DNA from: Phycisphaerae bacterium
GTDB taxonomy: Bacteria > Planctomycetota > Phycisphaerae > UBA1845 > JAFGLZ01
NCBI GenBank assembly: GCA_016927755.1
Contig: JAFGLZ010000198.1
Span: 1 to 64,000, forward strand
Length of the DNA: 64,000 nucleotides
Reading direction: 5' to 3'
Below are positions 25,391 through 34,698 of the stretch, one piece after another. The notes under the pieces are model-generated. The model ran no database searches. It was given only the letters and a program-made list of their open reading frames with translations, and was not told the origin of the DNA. How positions within the stretch are numbered: position 1 is the first letter of the stretch; every line of letters begins with the position of its first letter. The position numbers were made by a program, and so were the translations under genes.

Positions 25391-26509
25391 GTGTCGAGCT
25401 CGAGATTCGTCTCCAAGAGGATGGACCATATCGACGCCTCCGGCGTACGACGGATGTTCGAGTTGGCGGTGTCGCGTCCGAAGGCCATCAGTCTGACCAT
25501 CGGGCAGCCGGATTTCGACGTGCCGGAGCCGTGCAAGGAGGCCGCCATCGAGGCCATCCGGAGCGGTCGGAACGCGTACACGGTCACGCAAGGCCTACCC
25601 GAGCTTCGGGAGCGAATCGCGCGGGAGCTCAAGGACCGTTTCGATTGGGCGCCCGAGGTTCTGGTCACGTCGGGCACGTCCGGCGGCATCCTTCTGGCGC
25701 TCTTTGCCTGCCTGGACCCTGGGGACGAGGTCATCTACGCCGATCCGTTCTTCGTGCTGTACAAGTACGCCATTCATTTGGTCGGGGGCAGTCCGGTGGC
25801 CGTGAGCAGCTACCCCGATTTCAGGATGCCGATCGCGGGCATCGAGGCGGCGATCACGGAGCGCACGCGGATTCTGCTGATCAACTCGCCCAGCAACCCG
25901 ACAGGGACGATCTACAGCGCCGCCGACTTGAAGGCGGCGGCGGAGCTCGCGCGCAAGCACGACTTGCTGATCGTCTCGGACGAGATCTACACGGACCTCA
26001 GCTTCGACGGTCCGAGCCCGAGCATCGTTCCGCACGCGCCGGAGCGGACGATCCTGCTGAGGGGCTTTAGCAAGGGCCATGCGATGACGGGGTGGCGTCT
26101 AGGCTACGCGGCGGGTCCGGCCCCGGTAATCGGGGAGATGATCAAGGCGCAGCAGTACACGTTCGTGTGCGCGCCCAGCATCGTCCAGTACGCCGGGCTG
26201 GTGGCGATGGACACGGACATCTCGGCGAACGTCGAGGCGTATCGGCACAAACGGGATCTGGTGTACGAGGGGCTGAAGGACGCGTTCGAGATCGTACGCC
26301 CCGGCGGCGGCTTCTACGTCTTCCCCAAGGTTCCCGAGGGATTCTCGAACAGCACGGAGTTCGTGAGCGCCGCGGCGGAGCGCGACGTACTCGTCGTTCC
26401 CGGGAACATCTTCAGCAACCAGGACACGCATTTCAGACTGAGCTACGCGACGACCGACGAGAAGATCGTCCGCGGATGCGAGATCTTGAGCGAAGTCGCT
26501 CGATGCTGA
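25391..26509 (+). CDS. class I/II PLP-dependent aminotransferase
   Basis: 372-aa fold-type I aminotransferase, likely aspartate/aromatic type (AspC/PatA-like subgroup). It shows GQPDFDVPEP, the PLP-contact NSPSNPTGT (Asn near 166), SDEIYTDLSFDG, and the Schiff-base Lys228 in RGFSKGHAMTGWRLGY. The C-terminal FRLSYATTDEKI holds the substrate-binding Arg. The start is GTG 25391 with GGAGG upstream. The gene starts only 38 bp after a terminator, so its promoter may overlap that hairpin (TATACT at 25304-25309 is a possible -10). Substrate cannot be fixed. Confidence 0.92.
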   Translation: MSSSRFVSKRMDHIDASGVRRMFELAVSRPKAISLTIGQPDFDVPEPCKEAAIEAIRSGRNAYTVTQGLPELRERIARELKDRFDWAPEVLVTSGTSGGILLALFACLDPGDEVIYADPFFVLYKYAIHLVGGSPVAVSSYPDFRMPIAGIEAAITERTRILLINSPSNPTGTIYSAADLKAAAELARKHDLLIVSDEIYTDLSFDGPSPSIVPHAPERTILLRGFSKGHAMTGWRLGYAAGPAPVIGEMIKAQQYTFVCAPSIVQYAGLVAMDTDISANVEAYRHKRDLVYEGLKDAFEIVRPGGGFYVFPKVPEGFSNSTEFVSAAAERDVLVVPGNIFSNQDTHFRLSYATTDEKIVRGCEILSEVARC

Positions 26510-26632
26510 CGGACAACACGTCGTGTACCGGCGAGACGCGGAGGACTCGTTCGCGCCGGATCAGCGCGATCGAACGCCGCATCTCGCGCAGAATGCCGCG
26601 GAAAAGAACCCGCGTGTTTGGCCGGTTTTGCG

Positions 26633-26660
26633 TTGCCTTTTGCCGGTTTTAGGGTACAAT
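26633..26660 (+). promoter_or_regulatory. promoter candidate for the 58-aa zinc-ribbon gene
   Basis: TTGCCT (26633-26638) and TACAAT (26655-26660) with a 16-bp spacer, about 86 bp before the ATG. Based on consensus match only. Confidence 0.4.
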
Positions 26661-26746
26661 GCAAGCTGCGTTTGGAAGGATCGACGCGCTGGTTCATGTA
26701 ACACCACGGGGGGCGGAAGGGGTGTCCTACCGACACGTGCGATGTC

Positions 26747-26923
26747 ATGACCAGTATCTCTCGAACAAGTAAGCCGATTCCGCTGTCCCCCTCACAGGCA
26801 AGAAAGCGTCAGTGCCTCGTCTGCAGCCGGACTTTCTGGTCGGTGGGGCCGGGGAATCGAATCTGTCCGCGGTGTGCCCACGGCGATCGCCGAGGCAAGC
26901 GTACGTACGTGGTAAGGGGTTAG
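26747..26923 (+). CDS. 58-aa CxxC-CxxC zinc-ribbon protein
   Basis: Small basic protein. Residues 23-26 are CLVC and 40-43 CPRC, joined by SRTFWSVGPGNRI. The pair of CxxC motifs with a FWS-x-GP-x-NRI-CPRC spacer is a zinc ribbon that I recall from short planctomycete proteins. N- and C-terminal arms are rich in Lys and Arg (SQARKRQ, GDRRGKRTYVVRG), which fits nucleic-acid binding. ATG 26747 has GGAAGGGGTG some distance upstream, so the ribosome site is weak. It stands alone between the aminotransferase and a minus-strand GH172-type gene. The intact metal site argues that it is a real gene. Confidence 0.68.
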   Translation: MTSISRTSKPIPLSPSQARKRQCLVCSRTFWSVGPGNRICPRCAHGDRRGKRTYVVRG

Positions 26924-27182
26924 CTGGCGTTTCCGTCGCTAGAAGGCCGATATAGACACAGGTCTTAGACGGGGAGAGACCTCGAGACACACCGGTGGGG
27001 AACCGGGATGAGCAGGGAGCAGCGGCGCGGAGTTCTCGGTCCGACCGAACATGCTCTCTGCCCTTTTTTTGCGCGGTGACGTCGCGAGCAGCGTCACCAG
27101 CCCATTCGATCGATCGACGCGCGAACGCTTCCACCTGTCAGCCTGCCGACTGTCGATTCGTCCACATGTCGTCGCATCTCCG

Positions 27183-28355
27183 TTACTGGATCTCGAGATC
27201 GTCCTTGCCCGGCAGCTTCGGGAACGCGGCGTGAGGCTCGGTTTGGTACCAGTAGGCGACCGAGGCGATGTCGTCCTGGAGCGGGAGGTATCGCCCGGCG
27301 GACCGCCAGCCGAGGGCCTGGATGGTGACTTTCAGGTCCTTGTCGAACCGCACGGGATCCATGATGTGCCAGCGGTAGAGGCCGAAGCGGGTGTTGGCGC
27401 TGTCGAGCCCGTCGGGGCGGATGACCTGCGGCATTCCTGCGTAAGGGGTGGTGTACTCGCCGTAGCGTCTCTTTCCATCGGGGCCGGCGACGTGGAAGCC
27501 GTACGATCCGCAGAAGTAGTCCTCGGTTCCGGTTCCGCAGATGGTGGGGAATTCCTTGTCGCCGTCCATGAAGAACTTGATTTCACCTTCGCCCCACCAG
27601 CCATTGTTGTTGACGCCCCAGGCCATGTAGGTACCGACGTAGTGGCCCTTGCCTCTGATGCCGTCGACGATGGTGTAGACCTGCTTGTAGGGCAGCGGAT
27701 TGACGCGTCGGAACTGGGCGTGGAAGTAGCCTTCGTCGGCGGGGACCTCGGTCAGGGTGTAGTTGATCTGGTAATAGACGGTCTCGTCCTTCTCGCCGAT
27801 GTTCTCGATCGTGAGCTTGGCGGACTTTCTAAACGGCATGACCCAATAGCAGTTGAACGCGCTGCCCGGGTTCACGCAGACGGGCAGCGACGAGACCGGG
27901 GCGTACTTGCCCCAGCCGCAGGCGAAGAAGTCGCCGACGGGCACCTCGACGGAGGGGTTTTTCTCGCCGTCCCAGTACATGCGGAGAATCAGATATCGCC
28001 AGTGCCCGGTGGGCGTCACCCAGATTTGCTGAATCGCGCCTGAGCCCTGGATCTCGCCGAGGGTGAAGGTGGCGCCGGCCTTGACGCGGACGGACGGGGA
28101 GACCTTCCATCCCTGTCCGAGTTCTCTGGCCGCGCGCTGCCCGGTGCCTTTGGTCGCCATGCCACCCTTGCCCTTCTCACCGGTGAAGTTCTCCGGCGAT
28201 ATCGAGCGGGTCTTGGCGTTCGATAGTCGCGAGAGGTTGCCTAGGTCCATGTGCAGCCCGTTGAAGGCGGGCTTGGGCTCCTGGCAGACCGCCGAGGACA
28301 CGAGCAATCCGCCGACGCCCATGACGGCCACGACGTTTCGCATCAGTCTTCGCAT
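27183..28355 (-). CDS. exported DUF2961/GH172-type protein
   Basis: 390-aa protein with a signal peptide (residues 1 to about 24). It shows the DUF2961 pattern: GAIQQIWVT early, LRMYWDGEKNPSVEVPVGDFF, then EGEIKFFMDGDKEFPTICGTG and TEDYFCGSYGF. DUF2961 proteins are now known as GH172, with furanoside-active members (fructofuranosidase, arabinofuranosidase). The GTGTEDY segment holds an acidic residue reported as important. ATG 28355 has GGAA upstream. The divergent neighbour is the 1215-aa putative glycosidase. The sugar target is not readable. Confidence 0.85.
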   Translation of the reverse strand: MRRLMRNVVAVMGVGGLLVSSAVCQEPKPAFNGLHMDLGNLSRLSNAKTRSISPENFTGEKGKGGMATKGTGQRAARELGQGWKVSPSVRVKAGATFTLGEIQGSGAIQQIWVTPTGHWRYLILRMYWDGEKNPSVEVPVGDFFACGWGKYAPVSSLPVCVNPGSAFNCYWVMPFRKSAKLTIENIGEKDETVYYQINYTLTEVPADEGYFHAQFRRVNPLPYKQVYTIVDGIRGKGHYVGTYMAWGVNNNGWWGEGEIKFFMDGDKEFPTICGTGTEDYFCGSYGFHVAGPDGKRRYGEYTTPYAGMPQVIRPDGLDSANTRFGLYRWHIMDPVRFDKDLKVTIQALGWRSAGRYLPLQDDIASVAYWYQTEPHAAFPKLPGKDDLEIQ

Positions 28356-28582
28356 GACAGTTCCTTTCCGACCGGGTGACTCGAGCGATCCGGCGACGCG
28401 CGCCGCCGGTGCGCCGGCATGCTAACGGACATCGTCGTCGGCCGAAAGCCCGTCGATGACGTCTTGGCGGGCGGGATGACGGGAGGAGACGCATTCGGTG
28501 TGCTTGCCGAGGTCGGGATGTTGCACTCCAATGGGGTGCACACGAACGGACCCCTCGCCATTGAGATGCAGGAGTTTCCCCC

Positions 28583-31500
28583 ATGAGGACAATTCTGCTT
28601 GGCTTGCTGATCTGCGCCGGTCTGTCCTCGACGACATGGGCCGAGGCGGTGTCCGTGAGTACGGAGCCGCGTCGCTACGCCGAATTGGACGAATCGTTCT
28701 ACAACTCGTCGTTCATGAGCTGGGCGGGGGACAACCTTTCCGATCGTCTCAATCTGGCCGACGCGAAGGCCTCCGATGCGCGTGCCGCGCGGCTGTCGGC
28801 GGTGGGCGTGACGGGCGTGCTGTACAACGGGCGGCATTTCCGACTGAGCTACCCGGAGGAATACGATCTCATCGAGAAGTACGGGCGAACCGTCGCCGAC
28901 GCCTGCCATCGGCACGGGATCAAGGTGGTCGAGCACCACGAGTTCACGGTGTTTAGCTACGCCAGCTACCCGAGGATGCTGCGTCATCTCGACTGGCTGC
29001 AGACGGACATTCGCACCGGCGAGCCGTGGCGCTGGGCGTGCATCCACAACCCGGGTTTCCTGGACGCTTACGGGGACTATCTCGCGTCGCTGGCCAAACG
29101 TGCGGGCGCGGACGGATACATGCTGGACGAGGTGGGGTTCGCCGGGTCGAGCACCTGCGGGTGCGTCCACTGTCGTGCGTCGTACACGGCGGCGCTGGGC
29201 AAGCCGTTTCCGGCGTGGGCGGAGGGGGAGGGCAGCTTCGGCGATTCCGAGTATCGCAACGTGGTGCGGTGGCGGTCCAAGCTGACGCCGCGCGCGCAGC
29301 AGGTGGTGATGGACCGGATACGCCAGGTGAATCCCCGGGCGATGAACATGAAGTACTGCAGCGACTACGCGGACCCGGGCACGGCCGCTCGCGCGTGGGA
29401 CCTGACGGCGCATGCGGCGCTGTACAGCCCGTTCGTCGGGTGGGAGCTCATGGTCGCCGAGGCCCTCAACGGGTGGCGTCCGATCCTGCGAGGGCTCAAG
29501 CTGCGACTGTCCTACGGCAACTACTACGGCATTCCGGTGTGGTCGCTGAATCGTGAGATGACGTCGCGTGAGGCGGTCTACCTCGGCTGGGCATTGTGCC
29601 AGGCGGGCAAGCATTCGATCTGGTACGGCGCCCGGGCGTTGGAAACGGAAGAGGACCTCGACTACTTCGCCCGCTACAACGCCTGGCCTCACGTCATGCC
29701 GCATCGCCACGCGCGATGCCTGACCGATACGGGCGTGCTGATTTCGCACCAGACGCGCTTCACCGACCCGGGGCACCGCCTGTTCTGGAACGAGTTCCGC
29801 GGGTGGACGGACATGCTGATCATGGGCAACCGTCAGTTCGACGCGCTGCTGGACGGCGATCTGGAGGTTGCCGGGCGCTTGGGCAAGTACTCGGTCTTGC
29901 TGCTGGTGAGTCAGGCGTCCCTGACGGATAAGCAGATTACACACCTGACGGAATGGGTGCGGAGGGGCGGTGCGGCCATCGTCACCGGCGTGACGGCGAG
30001 CCGTGACGGGTTCGGGAACTTGCGTAAGCAGAACGGCTTGGCCGAGGCGATGGGAATCGCGCCGGTGGCGGCGGAATGCAGGGGCGGTACGGTTCGCGTC
30101 AAGGGGGATCTGGACGGACTGGCGATCAACTTCAAGGCGGGTCATGGGCACTTCCCGGCCAACGTCACGGCGCCGGGGCGAGTGCGAGTGCTGGCAACGA
30201 TGACGGGCGCGAACGGCGGGGAGTCTCCGGCGATTGCGGAGACGCGGCTGGGCGAGGGTCGCTTCATCTACGTGGGCGTGGACCTCGGCTCTCAGAACTA
30301 CGAGGAGAAGGCGCGGAATCGCTGGCCGCTGCGAGGGACGTGGGACGCGGCTCAGCGGGCGCTGATCTGGAAGCTCTGTGACACCGCGCATGCCCGGCCG
30401 GTACCGGCGAAGATCGAGGCGCCTGAGGGCGTGGTCGGAGTCGTCTATCAGGAGCATGGGGGCAAGCAGGATGGCCGGATCCATCTGCACTTGCTGAACA
30501 CCACGGGCATGACGGTGAAGCCGGGCTACCGTTTCCAGTACGGACGGCATGAGGACATCACATGGCCGGCGATCAAGGGCGCGATCACGCTGCATCTGAC
30601 GACCGAACTGCTGGGCCCGGCCGTGGCACGAACGCCGGAGCGAGACGAGACGGCCGCGCTGGAGGCGAAGCGAGATGGCCAGGACACGGTTATTACGATT
30701 CCTGGATCGCTGCTGGGGGGGTATCTGCACGTGTCGGCGCCGGCACGGGCGTTGGCCGGACAGGGGCCGCAGCCCGTTCCGATCGAGATCACACCGAGCG
30801 CGACGAGGCAAGCGAAAGGCTCGCGGCTCACCGGCTCGAACCGAGAGTGCCCTTGGCCAACGGCGAGTGACAGCAAGGTGACGCCGAAGGGCACCGCGGC
30901 GTTCGAGATCGCGCCCGGCAACGCCTTGCGAGTCAGCGTGGGCGGTCGGGTCTTGATCGCCGGGGACGGGCTCGACCTGGCGGGTCATGAGTACACGACA
31001 CCGCCCACGGAGACGTGCATCGATACCGTCGGGACGTGCACGACGTGCGTCGCCAAGAGCGCGGACGGCTGGACGGGCACGATCGCGGGCGGGGCGAGTG
31101 GCGATGGAATCGTGTGGGCTCGGGAGACGGCCACGCATGACGATCGCCTCGAGGTGACGCTGGCCGCCATGATCTCCCCGGGCGACCGGGGGGCGGACGC
31201 CTACACGGCGCGATACATGTTGCGGATACCGTGCGAGCTTCTCAAGGGAGCGCGCTACACGGCGAGAGTCGGCAGGCACCAGACCGTGGGGCCACTGAAG
31301 AAAGGCGTGTTCACGGGGGAGGAACCGGAGGAGGCGAAGGTGCCGCTGCTCGGTCACGTTCGAACGATGCAGGTGGAAGGGGGGAAGTTGGACTTCCTGC
31401 TGGACTTGAACGCTTGCGGTCCGTGGGGGCTTTATCTCGAGGATTACTCGACGGCGTTCAAGGGGCACTTCTTCCGTCGCGGGGAGCACTACACGCTTGT

Positions 31501-32230
31501 CATCTGCACGCTGGATGCTCGCTGGGGGGCGAAGTTGAACAACAAGATCATCTTTCGGCTGGGGCGGTGCGACTTGAGCGCGATCCATCCGATCGGGATG
31601 ACACACTACACGTACCCCCTGCCGGTGCTGCGCCGGATCCAGTTCACGCCGGAGGCGGCGTGTGCGGGGATGGCGTTCGTGAAGGATCGTGTCGGGTACG
31701 ACAAGGAGTTCGAGGCTTGGGGGGGCCAGCCTTACGACGAGGGGGCCGGTGTGGGCTGGGTCGGGAAGGTCCAAGGCGCGGCCATTTCGCCGAAGCGTCA
31801 TCCGGGGTTGGGCCCGCTCTTTGGCGGGGGGTGGCGCGGGAGGGGGCCGGCGAGGTATCGCATGAACCATATCAACGGGCGCGTGCTATGCAACGTGCTG
31901 CTCACCGGCGCGGGCGGGCCGACGGAGTGCAACGTGCGCGTGAACGAAGGGCGGGCGGCGAACGTGCGGGTGAAGGAAGGCGAACGCTTCACGCTGACGG
32001 TTCCGGCGGCGATCCGTGAGGGACGTCTCGACGTGGTTCTGGACGGTGAGGGGTGGACGCTGTCGGGGATCGTGCCGCAGTTGCTGATGGGGCAGGAGGA
32101 GGACTACCTGTTCGACCGGACGTGGTGGGCGTTCGGCAAGGCGCCTTGGGCGTGGGGGGAGTTTCGCGGGGCGCCGGCGTGGCGGGAGTATTCGGCGAAG
32201 TACGCGGGGGGCGCTGCGGGGGGGAACTGA
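28583..32230 (+). CDS. 1215-aa secreted putative glycoside hydrolase
   Basis: Large exported protein; signal peptide residues 1-20. The N-terminal part (about 60-400) looks like a TIM barrel of the GH29/beta-galactosidase-like kind: NGRHFRLSYPEEY, HGIKVVEHHEF, and MLDEVGF (180-186) followed by a CGCVHC cluster (192-197) seen in related planctomycete enzymes. The segment 400-650 resembles a beta-galactosidase trimerisation-like domain (IRAV...GGAAIVTG, GEGRFIYVGVDLG). The C-terminal half is beta-rich. Asp182/Glu183 are candidate catalytic residues, not proven. ATG 28583 has AGGAG upstream. A long minus-strand open frame inside it is a shadow. Confidence 0.72.
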   Translation: MRTILLGLLICAGLSSTTWAEAVSVSTEPRRYAELDESFYNSSFMSWAGDNLSDRLNLADAKASDARAARLSAVGVTGVLYNGRHFRLSYPEEYDLIEKYGRTVADACHRHGIKVVEHHEFTVFSYASYPRMLRHLDWLQTDIRTGEPWRWACIHNPGFLDAYGDYLASLAKRAGADGYMLDEVGFAGSSTCGCVHCRASYTAALGKPFPAWAEGEGSFGDSEYRNVVRWRSKLTPRAQQVVMDRIRQVNPRAMNMKYCSDYADPGTAARAWDLTAHAALYSPFVGWELMVAEALNGWRPILRGLKLRLSYGNYYGIPVWSLNREMTSREAVYLGWALCQAGKHSIWYGARALETEEDLDYFARYNAWPHVMPHRHARCLTDTGVLISHQTRFTDPGHRLFWNEFRGWTDMLIMGNRQFDALLDGDLEVAGRLGKYSVLLLVSQASLTDKQITHLTEWVRRGGAAIVTGVTASRDGFGNLRKQNGLAEAMGIAPVAAECRGGTVRVKGDLDGLAINFKAGHGHFPANVTAPGRVRVLATMTGANGGESPAIAETRLGEGRFIYVGVDLGSQNYEEKARNRWPLRGTWDAAQRALIWKLCDTAHARPVPAKIEAPEGVVGVVYQEHGGKQDGRIHLHLLNTTGMTVKPGYRFQYGRHEDITWPAIKGAITLHLTTELLGPAVARTPERDETAALEAKRDGQDTVITIPGSLLGGYLHVSAPARALAGQGPQPVPIEITPSATRQAKGSRLTGSNRECPWPTASDSKVTPKGTAAFEIAPGNALRVSVGGRVLIAGDGLDLAGHEYTTPPTETCIDTVGTCTTCVAKSADGWTGTIAGGASGDGIVWARETATHDDRLEVTLAAMISPGDRGADAYTARYMLRIPCELLKGARYTARVGRHQTVGPLKKGVFTGEEPEEAKVPLLGHVRTMQVEGGKLDFLLDLNACGPWGLYLEDYSTAFKGHFFRRGEHYTLVICTLDARWGAKLNNKIIFRLGRCDLSAIHPIGMTHYTYPLPVLRRIQFTPEAACAGMAFVKDRVGYDKEFEAWGGQPYDEGAGVGWVGKVQGAAISPKRHPGLGPLFGGGWRGRGPARYRMNHINGRVLCNVLLTGAGGPTECNVRVNEGRAANVRVKEGERFTLTVPAAIREGRLDVVLDGEGWTLSGIVPQLLMGQEEDYLFDRTWWAFGKAPWAWGEFRGAPAWREYSAKYAGGAAGGN

Positions 32231-32315
32231 GCGACGCGTCACACGTGGGCCAGGCGTGGCGGGTCAGGGGCCGGCGACCCTGCCTGGGGGGGGGTGCGTC
32301 GAGGGGCGGCAGGGA

Positions 32316-32732
32316 TCACTGGCCGATCCACGTCACGTAGGCATCCAGCGGGCCGCGGGACAGAGCGTTTACCAGACGTTTGTCACAGGTGATCATCACG
32401 CCTTTGATCCTTATGGCGAGGGCCAGGTAGAGGCAGTCGTACACGGTGCGGCCCGTCCGCAGGGCGAGTTGAAGCGCGGGCTGGATCAGTGCATCCGACG
32501 GAGTGATCCGCAGCGGCAGCCGCATCAGGTCGGCGAGCAAGTCAGCAGCTTCTTGGGCGTCGATCTCTTTGCGGGCATGGCGTTTCCAGATGACGTTGGC
32601 GACCTCGGCGTGGATGAGATCGGGCGCGTTCAGTTCCTCGCCGGCGACCAGCACCGACCGCGCGGCCGTGCCGTGTCTTTCCTGGAAGAAAGCGGCGGCG
32701 ATCACGCTGGCGTCGACGACGGTGGGCTTCAT
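32316..32732 (-). CDS. PIN-domain (VapC/FitB-type) toxin
   Basis: 138-aa ribonuclease toxin of a type II toxin-antitoxin pair. The PIN acidic residues are present: Asp7 (VVDASV), Glu43 (IHAEVANV), Asp99 (VYDCLYLALA) and Asp117 (TCDKRL). The ATG overlaps the stop of the antitoxin gene by four bases, giving the usual antitoxin-first order and coupling. No truncation. Target RNA unknown. Confidence 0.93.
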   Translation of the reverse strand: MKPTVVDASVIAAAFFQERHGTAARSVLVAGEELNAPDLIHAEVANVIWKRHARKEIDAQEAADLLADLMRLPLRITPSDALIQPALQLALRTGRTVYDCLYLALAIRIKGVMITCDKRLVNALSRGPLDAYVTWIGQ

Positions 32733-32959
32733 CGAGCCCGATCCTTTCGGATCAGGTCGGCACTGCCGGCGAAGCGGCGGCCCGCGAACCGCTGCTTCCA
32801 GCGGTCGAGCATGGCGGCGACTTCGTCGGCGCCGGCGCCAGCGGCCTGCTCGAGGACGAGCTTGGCCTCGCTCTGCAGAGACCGGGCGTTTCGCTTGGCG
32901 CGTGCCTTGAGCCGCTTGACCGTCTCAGCGTTCAGTCCTCGAACCAGGATGTCAGCCAT
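32729..32959 (-). CDS. FitA/VapB-like ribbon-helix-helix antitoxin
   Basis: 76-aa antitoxin. The N-terminal MADILVRGLNAETVKRLKAR is an Arc-type ribbon-helix-helix DNA-binding domain close to FitA; the C-terminal half (about 40-76) would wrap the PIN toxin. ATG 32959 has GGAGG at a good distance. The upstream frame extends to 33088 but is shadow-like. It likely represses its own promoter, upstream of 32959. Confidence 0.9.
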   Translation of the reverse strand: MADILVRGLNAETVKRLKARAKRNARSLQSEAKLVLEQAAGAGADEVAAMLDRWKQRFAGRRFAGSADLIRKDRAR

Positions 32960-33174
32960 GAGGGCACCTCCAGACCGGAAGTAACCGGGTGATAGCATAA
33001 TGATAGCATTCGTTTGCCTGCCGATCAAGGAGGCTCGTCGTGCGGGTGAGGCGTGCCGCCGCACGAGACTGCCTCCTGGGGCTTGCATCGTTCTGGCCAG
33101 CGTGCGAGAATCCTGGCTTTTGTGTGTGGCGTCGGGCCACCTTATCGCGCTTGGGTATGAGGAACGGACGTATC

Positions 33175-34194
33175 ATGAACGCTTCAGCAGGATCAGGCCA
33201 GGGGGATCTGCTCACCCAGATTCGGCAGCGGGCGGCGGCAGCGGGTAAGACGATCTGCCTGCCCGAGGGGGCGGACGCTCGGACGCTATTGGCCGCCAAG
33301 GACATCATGGCGAGCGGGCTGGCCAAGGTAGTCATCGTGGGTCAGCCGGAGAAGGTGGCGGAGTTGGCCAAGGGCGAGGGGGTGGAGCTGGACGGTGTCG
33401 AGGTGATCGACCCGAAGACGAGCAGCCACCTCGGCAAGTTCGTCCGGCAGTATATGGACCATCGCGAGGGCAAGGAGGTCACGGAGGGGATGGCGCGGCG
33501 GATCGTGGCGGATCGGTGCTTCTTCGGGGCGTATCTGGTCAGCAACGGGATCTGCGACGGGATGGTGGCGGGCAGCGTGGCGTCGACGGCCAAGGTGATC
33601 GGCGCGGCGCAGCACTGCGTCGGGCTGGTCGAGGGCTTCTCGACGGTGAGCAGCTTCTTCCTGATGGTGAGCCCGCACAGGGAGTTCGGTGAGGGTGGGG
33701 CGATGATCTTCGCGGACTGCGGGGTCGTTCCGGATCCGACGGCGGAGGAGCTGGCGGACATCGCGATCGCGGCGGCGGACAACTGCCGGGCGCTGCTGGG
33801 GGCGGAGCCTCGGGTGGGGATGCTGAGCTTCTCGACGCACGGGTCGGCGAGGCATCCGCGGGCGGACAAGGTGATCGAGGCGACGGAGCTGGCGCGGGCG
33901 CGGAGGCCGGAGCTGTGCATCGACGGGGAGGTGCAGCTCGACACGGCGGTCGTGCCGGGGGTGGCCGAGCGGAAGGCGCCGGGGTCTCCGGTGGCGGGTC
34001 GTGCGAACGTGCTGGTGTTTCCGGATCTGGACTCGGGGAACATCGCGTACAAGCTGGCCGAGCGTCTGGGCAAGTGCACGGCGGTCGGGCCTATCCTTCA
34101 GGGGCTGAGGCGTCCGTGCAACGACCTGTCGCGTGGGTGCAAGTGGCAGGACATCGTGGACGCGGCGGCGATCACGGCGTTGCAGGCGGGGTGA
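33175..34194 (+). CDS. pta: phosphate acetyltransferase
   Basis: 339-aa phosphotransacetylase (PTA_PTB family), which interconverts acetyl-CoA and acetyl phosphate. Motifs: LPEGADARTL, GGMIFADC-type segment EGGAMIFADCGVVPDPT, LSFSTHGSARHP, DGEVQLDTAVVP and VFPDLDSGNIAYKLA. No N-terminal DRTGG regulatory extension. Start ATG 33175 (ribosome site GAGGAA); ATG 33157 is an alternative. No acetate kinase gene is adjacent. A G-rich repeat lies just downstream. Confidence 0.92.
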   Translation: MNASAGSGQGDLLTQIRQRAAAAGKTICLPEGADARTLLAAKDIMASGLAKVVIVGQPEKVAELAKGEGVELDGVEVIDPKTSSHLGKFVRQYMDHREGKEVTEGMARRIVADRCFFGAYLVSNGICDGMVAGSVASTAKVIGAAQHCVGLVEGFSTVSSFFLMVSPHREFGEGGAMIFADCGVVPDPTAEELADIAIAAADNCRALLGAEPRVGMLSFSTHGSARHPRADKVIEATELARARRPELCIDGEVQLDTAVVPGVAERKAPGSPVAGRANVLVFPDLDSGNIAYKLAERLGKCTAVGPILQGLRRPCNDLSRGCKWQDIVDAAAITALQAG

Positions 34195-34200
34195 GGTGTT

Positions 34201-34234
34201 AGGGGCTAGGGTTTAGGGGTTAGGGTCTGGGGGG
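34201..34234 (+). repeat. telomere-like G-rich repeat with G-quadruplex potential
   Basis: Two 14-bp units, AGGGGCTAGGGTTT and AGGGGTTAGGGTCT, run into a six-G block. This gives five runs of three or more Gs with loops of three to four bases, matching the canonical intramolecular G-quadruplex pattern. It lies 7 bp after the pta stop codon and 68 bp before the tRNA-Ala promoter -35 box. Confidence 0.8.
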
Positions 34235-34301
34235 ATCCGGATTTCCGGGGTTGAGTTCGCTTGTTGGTGCGTTGAGTTTGTTGGCCGGTGGTGGTGAAGG
34301 C

Positions 34302-34330
34302 TTGGCACGAAGGGGTCGATAATCTAGAAT
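34302..34330 (+). promoter_or_regulatory. promoter of tRNA-Ala
   Basis: TTGGCA (34302-34307) and TAGAAT (34325-34330) with a 17-bp spacer, ending 43 bp before the tRNA. The other tRNA in the window has the same spacing and distance, which supports both. Confidence 0.6.
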
Positions 34331-34373
34331 ACGATGGTGCCGTTGGGGGAGTATTGCCTGACGGTTGATGCTC

Positions 34374-34446
<73 letters not shown>

Positions 34447-34698
34447 GTTGGCCTACAGTTGCCGGCAGTTCACTACCGCCGTCACCATCGACACTTGCCG
34501 TCACGTCGAGCGCGTCAGCGCCTCGGGGCATCTTGCCAGCGATTGCCCATCTTGCCCAGCGCGTGCCGGGTCTTGGCACAAGCCCTGGCACAAGCGAACT
34601 GGTAGCCGATCCGCACGTAGATCCCTCAAACCTGGATACGACAAGAGCGTTTCCTATGGCGTATCAGCGGACGGTTTTGGGGTTGTTGGTGCTTCTTT

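Noticed and set aside
28343..31870. A 1175-aa open frame on the minus strand inside the 1215-aa secreted protein gene
   Set aside because: It is arginine/histidine/proline-rich with no domain, and lies fully antisense to a gene with a signal peptide and coherent fold. Long antisense frames are common in GC-rich DNA.
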